From Peptococcaceae bacterium (GTDB taxonomy: Bacteria > Bacillota > Dehalobacteriia > UBA7702), in contig DXZC01000045.1 in the NCBI GenBank assembly GCA_019415505.1, positions 1 to 16,049 of the forward strand: a DNA stretch of 16,049 nt, in the 5' to 3' direction. Shown piece after piece: positions 7,292 to 13,592 of the stretch; the stretch's first letter is position 1; each line of letters begins with the position of its first letter. Under the pieces are notes generated by a model. The model did no database searches, was not told the origin of the DNA, and saw nothing but the letters and a program-made list of their open reading frames with translations. The position numbers and the translations under genes were made by a program.

Positions 7292-7792
7292 TCATGTTGT
7301 GGTGGCCTTGGTGATTTGCTGCCAATGTAGGGCTAAATCAGCCAGGGAGTAGCGGCGGTTTGCTGGCGAAGTAGATGGTAAAGCAATTGCCTGTAGTCCG
7401 GTGTGGGGCAGAATAAGTTTATTGTAGAGTTCTTCAGCTTTACGGCCATTGGTATAGATAGCCTTAATAGCGGAATTCTCTATGAGAGGGGCAATATCAT
7501 TGGGCACAGCTTTTTCAATGGAGCTGTCGGCGGAACCTGTAATAGCGCAGGAGGCTATCACGTCCCACAAAGCAATACCATGTCGCAAGAGCAAGTTGGT
7601 TTTTTCTTCTGGGGTCGTGGGTATTTCCTCTTGGTAAAGTTTGGCTAAGAGAGGCCAAAAACGGTTTTGGGGGTGGCCATAGTAAAAGGCGGCTTTGCGG
7701 GACTGTATAGAGGGGAAACTGCCCAAGATTAGTATTTTTGAGTGTTGATTCCAGATAGGTTTTAGGGGATGATTTACAGATTTTTTCAGCAT
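7292..7792 (-). CDS. DNA-deoxyinosine (hypoxanthine-DNA) glycosylase, UDG superfamily
   Basis: 166 residues. It belongs to the uracil-DNA glycosylase superfamily, closest to the family-6 hypoxanthine-DNA glycosylases that excise deaminated adenine. GSFPS (24-28) is the glycine-rich first motif; YYGHPQNRFW (37-46) carries the conserved asparagine region; LPSTSPANR (138-146) is the DNA-intercalation motif. The protein acts in base excision repair. The ATG at 7792 was chosen because a TTGACA/TACAAT promoter places +1 on its A and no ribosome site is visible. A TTG at 7816 in frame lies inside the promoter spacer and is unlikely. The 3' end lies 28 bases from the end of the convergent DUF3267 gene with no evident terminator between. 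Confidence 0.88.
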   Translation of the reverse strand: MLKKSVNHPLKPIWNQHSKILILGSFPSIQSRKAAFYYGHPQNRFWPLLAKLYQEEIPTTPEEKTNLLLRHGIALWDVIASCAITGSADSSIEKAVPNDIAPLIENSAIKAIYTNGRKAEELYNKLILPHTGLQAIALPSTSPANRRYSLADLALHWQQITKATTT

Positions 7793-7798
7793 GGTTTT

Positions 7799-7827
7799 AT
7801 TGTAACCGGCTTGCAATTATCTGTCAA
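7799..7827 (-). promoter_or_regulatory. Promoter of the DNA glycosylase gene (leaderless)
   Basis: On the minus strand, TTGACA (7827-7822) and TACAAT (7804-7799) are separated by 17 bases. Six bases follow the -10 box and then the ATG at 7792, which is where +1 is expected. The transcript should begin at the start codon. Confidence 0.75.
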
Positions 7828-7839
7828 ATAAGCTAGAAT
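7811..7839 (+). promoter_or_regulatory. Promoter of the alpha/beta hydrolase gene
   Basis: TTGCAA (7811-7816) and TAGAAT (7834-7839) are separated by 17 bases, predicting a start near 7846. The spacer contains the -35 box of the opposite promoter, so the two promoters are interleaved. Confidence 0.6.
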
Positions 7840-7850
7840 GATATCATTCT
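7835..7850. promoter_or_regulatory. Perfect 16-bp palindrome, likely operator
   Basis: AGAATGATATCATTCT is a perfect palindrome. It overlaps the -10 box and the predicted start of the rightward promoter (about -11 to +5), while lying about 43-58 bases upstream of the leftward start. This fits a dimeric repressor of the hydrolase gene. It resembles iron-regulator boxes only loosely, and the regulator is unknown. Confidence 0.6.
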
Positions 7851-7868
7851 TAGGGGTGGGTGGTTAGT

Positions 7869-8843
7869 ATGTCAATTCAACGGGAGGAGCTGACTTTTCC
7901 CTCTACTGCCGGAAAAGGGCAAATATATGGCGCAATTTTTACACCAACAGGCCCAGTTAAAGCTGTGGTGCAATTTGCCCATGGTATGAGCGATTATGGC
8001 GGCCGTTACCAACATGTATTTAACTATTTAGCGGAACACGGTTACGTTGCTGCCTATAATGACCATTTGGGACAAGGTAAATCAGCTGCTGCTGAAAGTG
8101 ATTTAGGTTTTTTTGCTCCCCAAGACGGCTATCAAAAAGTCATTGGGGATTTTAATAAGTTTTATGATATTTTAGGGGCCAAATATCCAACAGCGCCCCA
8201 TTTTGTGATGGGGCATAGCATGGGTAGCTTTATCGTGCGCAATTTTTTAGCCTCAGGCAAAAGTGACGGCGCAATAATTATGGGTAGTGGCAGTAAAAAC
8301 TCTTTGGCAGGTTTAGGCATCTTCTTGGCGGGGCTTTTAAGTAAGCTACAGGGTGAACGTCACCGTTCTCGACTCCTGGCCCATATGGCTTTTGGCACTT
8401 ACAATAAACGCATTGAGGACAGCGATCACCAGTGGGCTTGGCTTTCTACCGAGCCATCGGCCCAGGAAAGAATTTTAGAGGACGAATTGCGGAATAAGCT
8501 TTTTACCACCTCGGCCTTTAAGGATTTATTTAAACTGGTAAAGTACGCCAATGATGCTGCGGTTATAGATAAAACGCCGCATAATTTGCCCTTAGTCTTT
8601 ATTTCCGGCGCCGACGACCCCCTAGGACCTTACGGCGCGGGTATAGAGGGACTATATAAGGTTTTTCAAGGTAAAGGCTTTACCAATGTTACCAGGAAAA
8701 TTATACCCAATGCCCGCCATGAGCTGTGCCATGAGCGGCCAGAAGTGCAAGCTGAAGTTTTGGCTTTTATACTTCAGTGGTTGGACTTACAGGTGGAAAC
8801 CCAAAAAAATAAAAATTTAATGGGGAGAGAAAATGAAAGATAA
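7869..8843 (+). CDS. Alpha/beta hydrolase (monoacylglycerol lipase / lysophospholipase-like)
   Basis: 324 residues, serine hydrolase of the Hydrolase_4 type. Motifs in order: FAHGM (37-40, oxyanion region), NDHLGQGKS (64-72), the nucleophile elbow GHSMGS (115-120, Ser117), SGADDP (246-251, probable Asp250) and NARHEL (281-286, His284), giving a complete Ser-Asp-His triad. Such enzymes cleave monoacylglycerols or lysophospholipids; the true substrate here is unknown. There is no signal peptide. The ATG at 7869 follows a G-rich AGGGGTGGG site; the in-frame GTG at 7860 overlaps that site and is less likely. It shares an interleaved promoter region with the divergent glycosylase gene, and its 3' end overlaps the next small gene by 11 bases. 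Confidence 0.88.
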   Translation: MSIQREELTFPSTAGKGQIYGAIFTPTGPVKAVVQFAHGMSDYGGRYQHVFNYLAEHGYVAAYNDHLGQGKSAAAESDLGFFAPQDGYQKVIGDFNKFYDILGAKYPTAPHFVMGHSMGSFIVRNFLASGKSDGAIIMGSGSKNSLAGLGIFLAGLLSKLQGERHRSRLLAHMAFGTYNKRIEDSDHQWAWLSTEPSAQERILEDELRNKLFTTSAFKDLFKLVKYANDAAVIDKTPHNLPLVFISGADDPLGPYGAGIEGLYKVFQGKGFTNVTRKIIPNARHELCHERPEVQAEVLAFILQWLDLQVETQKNKNLMGRENER

Positions 8844-9099
8844 TACAAATTTTGAAACTGCAGCTTTAGAATTACGTTGTTTAACTACTACCTTAGAAAA
8901 TTTGCGGGGGCAGATATTTGACGACTCCTACCGCCGTGGTTCCCTGATGATATTCCGGGCTATGGTGATTCGGGAAGAACTGAACAATGAATTTTCCGAA
9001 GAAAAATTTGCGGTTTTCCAGTCTAAAATAGGGGAAATTTCAGATTTTATTGATGATATCATTAAAACCCCCAATATTTTCGGCAGTTATTTGCATTAA
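8833..9099 (+). CDS. Small protein of unknown function
   Basis: 88 residues, not recognised. It is acidic and apparently helical, with no membrane segment and a single cysteine. The start ATG has a good GGGGAGAG site that lies inside the end of the hydrolase gene; the 11-base overlap in another frame suggests translational coupling. Codon use looks like that of the neighbours (many TTA/TTT and GAA/AAA), supporting a real gene. By context it may be a partner of, or co-regulated with, the hydrolase. No function can be given. Confidence 0.7.
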   Translation: MKDNTNFETAALELRCLTTTLENLRGQIFDDSYRRGSLMIFRAMVIREELNNEFSEEKFAVFQSKIGEISDFIDDIIKTPNIFGSYLH

Positions 9100-9174
9100 G
9101 TTTTTATTAAAAGGGCTGTTTAGACCCTCATAACCTTGGACATTAGTTTATTAAAAAAAGCAACAATAGAAATG

Positions 9175-9237
9175 AAAAAAAATCGCCTTTCCTGTCCGGT
9201 TTTTGGCCCTGGCGCTTGTATATCGGATAGGAAAGGC
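9175..9237 (-). terminator. Strong intrinsic terminator of a minus-strand RNA
   Basis: On the minus strand the arm at 9237-9224 pairs with 9198-9185: 13 of 14 positions are Watson-Crick, with one A-C mismatch. After two bases a run of eight U (9182-9175) follows. The plus strand lacks a U-run here, so the direction is clear. No protein gene on the minus strand ends nearby, which points to a non-coding transcript. Confidence 0.8.
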
Positions 9238-9475
9238 TTATGCTTCTGGTACCTAAATAAAAGGCTAGGCAGTGTAAACTCGCGCCGGGCAGTGTCGTTT
9301 CCTCCGTTGCGGTGTGAGTTGCCATAGCCCTCAGCAAGGGCCAAAGGAGAACCCGCAACCACAACTCCCGTTATAAGTGCGCATTCAAAAACCGTGTCTC
9401 GGACAATAAAGCGGTGAATATGTTACCGACGTTTCGGGGAATGGTTTTTGCAGCAGTTTTGCCCGGTTATCAACT
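9175..9475 (-). ncRNA. Putative structured non-coding RNA, about 300 nt
   Basis: The ~540 bases between 9100 and 9638 have no convincing gene, but the minus strand has a promoter, a dense set of complementary segments and a U8 terminator. Pairings visible on the minus strand include GCAGTT with AACTGC near the 5' end (9478-9453), CAAAAACC (9450-9443) with GGTTTTTG (9393-9386), GAGTTG (9367-9362) with CAACTC (9321-9316), GTTGCGG (9359-9353) with CCGCAAC (9312-9306), TTCTCC (9351-9346) with GGAGGA (9305-9300), and a GCCCT/AGGGC hairpin (9341-9327). Several of these cross, implying pseudoknots. The octamer ACACTGCC occurs twice. The complexity resembles large bacterial RNAs; the raiA RNA family is one candidate, but I cannot confirm it. 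Confidence 0.65.
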
Positions 9476-9481
9476 GCCGGA

Positions 9482-9510
9482 TTTTTATTCATCTCAATTT
9501 TTGCAGTCAA
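9482..9510 (-). promoter_or_regulatory. Possible promoter of the structured RNA
   Basis: On the minus strand, TTGACT (9510-9505) is followed after 17 bases by TAAAAA (9487-9482), a weak -10. A start near 9475 would place the whole structured region in the transcript. Confidence 0.5.
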
Positions 9511-9638
9511 CTACTTGCTAGTTTTTGGGGGGCTTTGTCACGGTGATTGTTTATTCTTCTCATTAGGTGGAAGATAGCTGTAAGCTCTTTCAGAACTCTT
9601 TGCTTAGCTGCGCTAATGGGATAGGGGTTATACAGTTA

Positions 9639-10856
9639 TTAGTTAAAGCCGCCATCCCATGTCGGCAAATTGGCGATATAATTCCCGTTTACTGCCGGTA
9701 CATAGTACGCTCCATAGGTTTTTAGGCCGTTTTCGTGTTTTTCTGCCGGCAATTCAACATAAAAACGATAGTATGGCATAAAATATTCTTCTTGTTCACC
9801 TGTCCGGTAAATAAGTTCGACTTTTTCGACATACTCTAAGCCGGGCATTTCATAGGGAACGTTGGTAAGGTAATTTCCCTTTGCCAATAAATCCTTAGCC
9901 TGCTCTAAGTCAATAATTGGATAATCTCCAACTTTCATAGATAGATCAGGTTGATATACTCTTGCTAAACATAGCTTGCCCTCATCGTCACAATAGAAAG
10001 CTACCCGGTTAAAATTGTAATTGATAATTTGCTCTGTTTCATTGCCGCTGGCGTCAAAAAACTCTATGGAATACTTCTGTTGGGCGTAAATGTCGTAGTC
10101 GCCACCACCAATGTTCACCTGCGGATTATCAAAACCAATAAAATCCTTATATTCGCGTTGCAAATATTCAGCTGCGGCGTCTATATCTTCGTAGGAGGCA
10201 TAGTCAGTAAAGTTATATTCAGCAGGTAGCGATACCGGGGGTTCAAACGAGATTGTTGCTGTCATAGCTTTGTCAACCTCGATTTCTAAGCCCTCAGTCT
10301 TAGCTATCAGCTTCGTTGGCTCAAAGTACCCTTCGGGAACAGTGTCGCCCACCGTTTGCAGCTTTTCACGAATATCTTGTTGGGTCTCTTCGTCCGGCAC
10401 ATCGTTGGTAATAGTCAGGGTATTTGTCTCAAGCCCCAATCTGCCGGCAACTTCCACTAGGAACTCCTGCATCTTATCTAGATCCCCTTCAGATACATGA
10501 TTATTCTCAGCGCAGGTCAGCGGGTTTTGGTATACCGGTAGCGTGGATAACGCTAAATCCTCGCGCCAGGGATTGGCGTTCACAAGTTCTGAGGCCTCAT
10601 AAGCCATATACCCCTCAAACCCCATGCCGCTGCCTGCATCCTCCGTCACTGAAAGCATCGGCAGGTCGTCAGATATATTCCCCGGCGAATCTTGTAAAAT
10701 AAAGCTTATTGCACATACCATTAAGCTAAAACAAGCGGCAATCCCGCCCCATTTAAGCCGGCTAAACCTTTTAGCTTTCTGCTGATAATTAATAGCTTCA
10801 GCAATATACTTGTCGTCAATTTCGCTCATAGCGTCAGAAAACTTCTTTATCTTCAT
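9639..10856 (-). CDS. Membrane-anchored sigma-factor partner (putative anti-sigma factor)
   Basis: 405 residues. The cytoplasmic N-terminus (about 1-34) has KFSDAMSEIDDKYIAEA, a pattern I associate with proteins encoded beside sigma factors in Clostridia. A single transmembrane helix follows (about 36-54), leaving roughly 350 residues outside the membrane. The outer part is acidic, with many Tyr and Asp/Glu and no recognised domain. The start overlaps the sigma factor stop by 4 bases (ATGA), so the two are translationally coupled. The layout (short inside, one membrane helix, large outside) fits an anti-sigma factor that senses an envelope signal, but no anti-sigma domain such as a zinc-binding HxxxCxxC is present. 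The role is therefore inferred from context. Confidence 0.75.
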   Translation of the reverse strand: MKIKKFSDAMSEIDDKYIAEAINYQQKAKRFSRLKWGGIAACFSLMVCAISFILQDSPGNISDDLPMLSVTEDAGSGMGFEGYMAYEASELVNANPWREDLALSTLPVYQNPLTCAENNHVSEGDLDKMQEFLVEVAGRLGLETNTLTITNDVPDEETQQDIREKLQTVGDTVPEGYFEPTKLIAKTEGLEIEVDKAMTATISFEPPVSLPAEYNFTDYASYEDIDAAAEYLQREYKDFIGFDNPQVNIGGGDYDIYAQQKYSIEFFDASGNETEQIINYNFNRVAFYCDDEGKLCLARVYQPDLSMKVGDYPIIDLEQAKDLLAKGNYLTNVPYEMPGLEYVEKVELIYRTGEQEEYFMPYYRFYVELPAEKHENGLKTYGAYYVPAVNGNYIANLPTWDGGFN

Positions 10857-11413
10857 ACCAGCACCTCCCTGGCAATTAAGTATTCCTTCATCTGCTGGCG
10901 AATGCGGGTCAGCCGGACGGAGATATTTTTTTCGGAAAGCCCTACCCCCTGGGCTATGTCCTTATAACTATCAGCAAACCAATAGCGGCGCAGGAAGATA
11001 ACGCGATTTTCGGCGGTTAGCGTGTCCATAAAGCTTTCAATAATGCGGGCTAACTCTCTGGCTTCAACCTCATCTTCTACAGTGTTCGGCGCTGCTATAC
11101 AGGTTTCGAGCTCCTCCATGGCAAGGGTGTAATTGCAGCCTCGTTTGGCTGCTCCCTTTCGCCAATAGCTTTTCAGGGAAATGTTCCGAACAATTTTACA
11201 GATATAAGATAGCAAGGGGCTTGGTCGCGCTGGAGGAATGGCGTTCCAGGCGCCTAAGTAGGCGTCATTCACACATTCCTCCGCGTCCTGCCTGTTGTTC
11301 ACTATGTTGTACGAGAGGTTATGACAAACTTTGCCATATTTTAAATCTAGCTCCCTGGTTGCCCGTTCTGAACGCTGGAAAAACATTGCAATAATTTGTT
11401 CATCTTCTAGCAT
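10853..11413 (-). CDS. RNA polymerase sigma factor, ECF-like sigma-70 family
   Basis: 186 residues. Region 2 lies around residues 20-85, with the core-binding and -10 recognition segment RQDAEECVNDAYLGAWNA. Region 4 lies around 118-175, with LTAENRVIFLRRYWFADSYKDIAQGVG and a helix-turn-helix ending SEKNISVRLTRIRQQMKEYL that should read a -35 box. Regions 1 and 3 are absent, as in extracytoplasmic-function sigma factors. The ATG at 11413 is 7 bases after GGGAGG; the GTG at 11416 is only 4 bases away and less likely. The gene is paired with the membrane protein at 9639-10856, which probably holds it inactive. Targets are unknown; autoregulation is common for such genes. Confidence 0.93.
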   Translation of the reverse strand: MLEDEQIIAMFFQRSERATRELDLKYGKVCHNLSYNIVNNRQDAEECVNDAYLGAWNAIPPARPSPLLSYICKIVRNISLKSYWRKGAAKRGCNYTLAMEELETCIAAPNTVEDEVEARELARIIESFMDTLTAENRVIFLRRYWFADSYKDIAQGVGLSEKNISVRLTRIRQQMKEYLIAREVLV

Positions 11414-11465
11414 CACATCGCCTCCCTTCCGGCTCTTTACCTATATACTACGGTTTTAACGGCGA

Positions 11466-11507
11466 ATACTACAGCAATTACCAAACTTTTTCAAAAAAAT
11501 TATACCA
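11466..11507 (-). promoter_or_regulatory. Candidate promoters of the sigma-factor operon
   Basis: Two candidates on the minus strand. The first is an extended -10 TGGTATAAT (11507-11499) without a good -35. The second is TTGAAA (11494-11489), then 17 bases, then TAGTAT (11471-11466). Either gives a leader that includes the GGGAGG site. A separate promoter read by the sigma factor itself cannot be recognised. Confidence 0.5.
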
Positions 11508-11527
11508 TATTTTGCCTAAGTTTGTTT

Positions 11528-11757
11528 GCGGCAGTTTGCCGCTTTGGGTAATTCCTACGGTATGAGAGGTCAACCGGAGAAAGAGTATAGTGTTATACTT
11601 ATAGATTTATATTAGTGTTGTTGCCAAGTTTAATTCCGACTATATTAATACAGAACTGGCAATAGTAATTATTGAAAAATCTTTCCTGGCAGAAAGTCCA
11701 GAATAAGGTTCTATTCTCCATATTGACTGAGGCTGGGGTTTTACTGGCTGGACTTTT
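11528..11757. other. Intergenic region with several inverted repeats, no gene seen
   Basis: Between the sigma factor and the deformylase (11414-11912) I see no credible gene. Paired segments are GCGGCA/TGCCGC (11528-11542), AGTATA/TATACT around GTGT (11584-11599), TTGCCAAGTT (11621-11630) with AACTGGCAA (11654-11662, one bulge) and AAAGTCCAG (11693-11701) with CTGGACTTT (11748-11756), the last followed by TT. They could be divergent operators, a leader RNA or remnants. Their role is not known. Confidence 0.4.
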
Positions 11758-11876
11758 TGGGATGGAAAGAAGTAAATATCCAGAGTCTGAGTAAAGCGGG
11801 CAGCCCTGATGACAATGCTGACGGCCTTATTTTGCAGAGATGTTTTGCCGAGCAATTAATATTGGTTCCTGTAACA

Positions 11877-11882
11877 TATAAT
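11877..11882 (+). promoter_or_regulatory. Possible -10 box for the deformylase gene
   Basis: A perfect TATAAT lies 30 bases before the deformylase ATG, giving a start near 11889 and a leader that still holds GGAGG. No recognisable -35 is present at the right distance, so this is tentative. Confidence 0.35.
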
Positions 11883-11912
11883 TTAGTTTCAATGAAGGCT
11901 GGAGGTAGAAAT

Positions 11913-12362
11913 ATGAAAATTTTGCAACTGCGGGTCAACGATGATCCCGCTTTAAAACGTCAATGTAAGGAGGTGGCAGTAGTAGATGATAATATCCGCG
12001 GCCTATTGCAGGATATGATGTTTACCTTGCAGGCCACGGAAAACGGCGCGGCCTTAGCTGCTAATCAGGTGGGCATTTTTTGGCGTTTGATAGTAATAGA
12101 TTATTTTGATAACCGCTTAATGCTGGTGAATCCCCGGATAATAAGTGAAAGCGGCTCCCAAGAGTGCATTGAGGGTTGTTTGAGCTTTCCCGACCGGTTT
12201 GGCAAGACCATAAGGCCCTGGGAGGTTACGGTACAAGCTCTCACTGAAACTGGCCAAGAAATCGTTTTAACTGCCAAAGGTGAAATGGCCAAATGCTTTT
12301 GCCATGAAATAGACCATTTGGACGGTAAGGTGTTTATTGATAAGGTCATAGAATGGCTTTAA
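11913..12362 (+). CDS. def: Peptide deformylase, divergent
   Basis: 149 residues. It removes the formyl group from the N-terminal methionine of new proteins, using Fe or Zn held by one Cys and two His. Motif 1 is GAALAANQ (45-52), motif 2 EGCLS (87-91, Cys89 ligand) and motif 3 CHEIDH (130-135, His131 and His135 ligands, Glu132 catalytic). All catalytic and metal residues are present. Two near-invariant positions differ: the second glycine of motif 1 (GxGxAAxQ) is Ala47, and the Gln before HE in motif 3 is Cys130. The ATG has GGAGG 7 bases upstream. The frame stays open for 156 bases upstream of it, but that stretch does not resemble deformylase. It is not beside fmt or priA, so it may be a second, non-housekeeping copy. 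Confidence 0.92.
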   Translation: MKILQLRVNDDPALKRQCKEVAVVDDNIRGLLQDMMFTLQATENGAALAANQVGIFWRLIVIDYFDNRLMLVNPRIISESGSQECIEGCLSFPDRFGKTIRPWEVTVQALTETGQEIVLTAKGEMAKCFCHEIDHLDGKVFIDKVIEWL

Positions 12363-12418
12363 GCCTTTTATCAGCTAAAGTATATTTTAGGGTGCATAAG
12401 CTGATTGATTTAGCAATG

Positions 12419-12456
12419 AAAACAGCCGGGAAAGATCGTTCTTCCCGGCTGTTTTT
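12419..12456. terminator. Bidirectional terminator between def and the convergent gene
   Basis: AACAGCCGGGAA (12421-12432) pairs perfectly with TTCCCGGCTGTT (12442-12453) around a 9-base loop. Flanking A and T runs let it work on both strands. It sits between the convergent deformylase gene and the 12472-12954 gene. Confidence 0.9.
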
Positions 12457-12471
12457 ATATTACCTTGCCGC

Positions 12472-12954
12472 TTATGGCGTTTCTACATAGTCTAATAGCT
12501 CTTGCCCATATTGGGTCAAGGCAATGCTGCCCTGTTCTAATTCTGCGGTATCACAGAGAAACCCCGGTTTTTGGGAGCCTGCCGCTACTGCTGCCTGTAA
12601 TTCGTTGTATACCTGTGAAGTTTCATAGTAGCTGTAATCATAGCCTTTGAGGGCTATATCATAATCCAGGGTTATTATTTTTTTGTCAGCCAGAGCTTCT
12701 AAAGCTTTGGCGGTAGCCTTAATTGAGGCCATGTCCTCCATTTTGTCCTGAAGGTAAACTGGGGCCAGGGCAATAAAGCGCACACTGCCTTCGTCCTTTT
12801 TAGACATAATAAACCGGCAGAGGGGCAAATAATGATAAACCTTTAAGTCCCCTAATATTGCCTTTTCTTTAGTATTTAAAGAGGGTATTTGCGGGGGAAC
12901 AGCTTTTCGGCGACTGCATTTACCTTGGCAGCAATGGTTTTGTTTTTTGTTCAT
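12472..12954 (-). CDS. Protein of unknown function beside the flavoprotein
   Basis: 160 residues, not recognised. The N-terminus has HCCQGKC (7-13) in a basic stretch, which might bind metal or an Fe-S centre. The rest is mixed helix with no membrane segment; a stretch like AKALEALADKKIITLDYDI (about 85-103) followed by a tyrosine-rich turn resembles winged-helix proteins, but this is only an impression. GGAG lies 5 bases before the ATG. The start is 10 bases after the flavoprotein stop, so the two form an operon and may share a redox role. It ends in the bidirectional terminator shared with def. Confidence 0.75.
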   Translation of the reverse strand: MNKKQNHCCQGKCSRRKAVPPQIPSLNTKEKAILGDLKVYHYLPLCRFIMSKKDEGSVRFIALAPVYLQDKMEDMASIKATAKALEALADKKIITLDYDIALKGYDYSYYETSQVYNELQAAVAAGSQKPGFLCDTAELEQGSIALTQYGQELLDYVETP

Positions 12955-12964
12955 TTTAGCTCCG

Positions 12965-13507
12965 TTATTTAATGGCTTGGCCTAATTCTTCAGCTTCCTC
13001 CAGAATGGTATGGCCCTGAATGTCGCCGGGGTCGTTAATACCGCCTGCTGTGAGTATGGCCGCTACGTTCCAGCGTAAATAAGCGCAAATGGCCTTGAAG
13101 TTATCGACTGACGGCGCCATGCTCTCCATATTAGTATCACCCATAACTGACAAAAATATAGCCTCTTGTATTGGTAAGGGTTTGGTTAAGGCAGGATATA
13201 ATCTGTCAATCACGGTTTTAATTTGTGCGGTAAGGCCAAAGAAATATACCGGCGTGGAGAATACCACCATATCAGCTTGATACAATGCTGCCAATATATT
13301 TTGCATATCGTCCTTCTGTGCACATTCACCTTGATGTTTGACGCAATATTTACAGCCCTTGCAGGGACTGACCTTTACTCGTCCGGCAGCTATTTTTACC
13401 ACCTTATTGCCGTTAGCTTTAGCCCCGGCTATAAAGGCTTCCGCTAAAGCGTCGGTATTACCGTGGGTTTGGGGACTGCCTGTTATGACCACAATGTTTT
13501 TTGCCAT
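12965..13507 (-). CDS. Flavodoxin-family iron-sulfur flavoprotein (NAD(P)H-dependent FMN reductase-like)
   Basis: 180 residues. The N-terminal GSPQTHGNTDAL (10-21) is the FMN phosphate-binding loop of the flavodoxin-like FMN reductase family. Four cysteines at 49, 52, 55 and 62 (CX2CX2CX6C) match the compact [4Fe-4S] motif of archaeal/clostridial iron-sulfur flavoproteins (Isf), followed by the common DDM and STPVYFFGLTAQIKTVIDR (about 84-102), which closes the flavin site. Such proteins move electrons between ferredoxin or NAD(P)H and acceptors such as quinones or oxygen species. The partner is unknown. The ATG has GGGAGG 8 bases upstream. It is the first gene of a two-gene operon with the 160-residue protein. 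Confidence 0.88.
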   Translation of the reverse strand: MAKNIVVITGSPQTHGNTDALAEAFIAGAKANGNKVVKIAAGRVKVSPCKGCKYCVKHQGECAQKDDMQNILAALYQADMVVFSTPVYFFGLTAQIKTVIDRLYPALTKPLPIQEAIFLSVMGDTNMESMAPSVDNFKAICAYLRWNVAAILTAGGINDPGDIQGHTILEEAEELGQAIK

Positions 13508-13548
13508 CTCTTTATCCTCCCTAATAGATGATGTTATTTATTACCTAC

Positions 13549-13554
13549 ATTATA
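13549..13554 (-). promoter_or_regulatory. Probable -10 box for the flavoprotein operon
   Basis: A perfect TATAAT on the minus strand, 41 bases before the ATG. The -35 at 17-base spacing (CTGATT, 13577-13572) is weak. No other promoter is visible between the terminator at 13593 and the gene. Confidence 0.55.
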
Positions 13555-13592
13555 GCTCATTTTAGTTGAAAAATCAGCATTATGCAAAAATT

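Noticed and set aside
7793..7816. TTG start of the DNA glycosylase
   Set aside because: It sits in the spacer of the TTGACA/TACAAT promoter and would not be transcribed.
7835..7850. Fur box
   Set aside because: AATGAT and ATCATT halves are similar to an iron box, but the spacing is one base short of the 7-1-7 pattern. The regulator is left open.
9269..9296. CRISPR-like or transposon repeat from the duplicated GGCAGTGT
   Set aside because: Only two 8-base copies are present, within the putative RNA; there is no array or transposase.
9120..9364. Two overlapping minus-strand open frames of 73 and 80 codons
   Set aside because: They lack a properly spaced ribosome site and run through the terminator stem and its U8 run. 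Their region is better explained as a structured RNA.
11757..11912. Upstream in-frame extension of peptide deformylase
   Set aside because: The 52 extra residues do not resemble the family, and GGAGG with correct spacing precedes the ATG at 11913.
11570..11912. T-box or other known riboswitch before def
   Set aside because: No T-box core (AGGGTGG...CCGCG) or other aptamer core was found; only isolated inverted repeats are seen.
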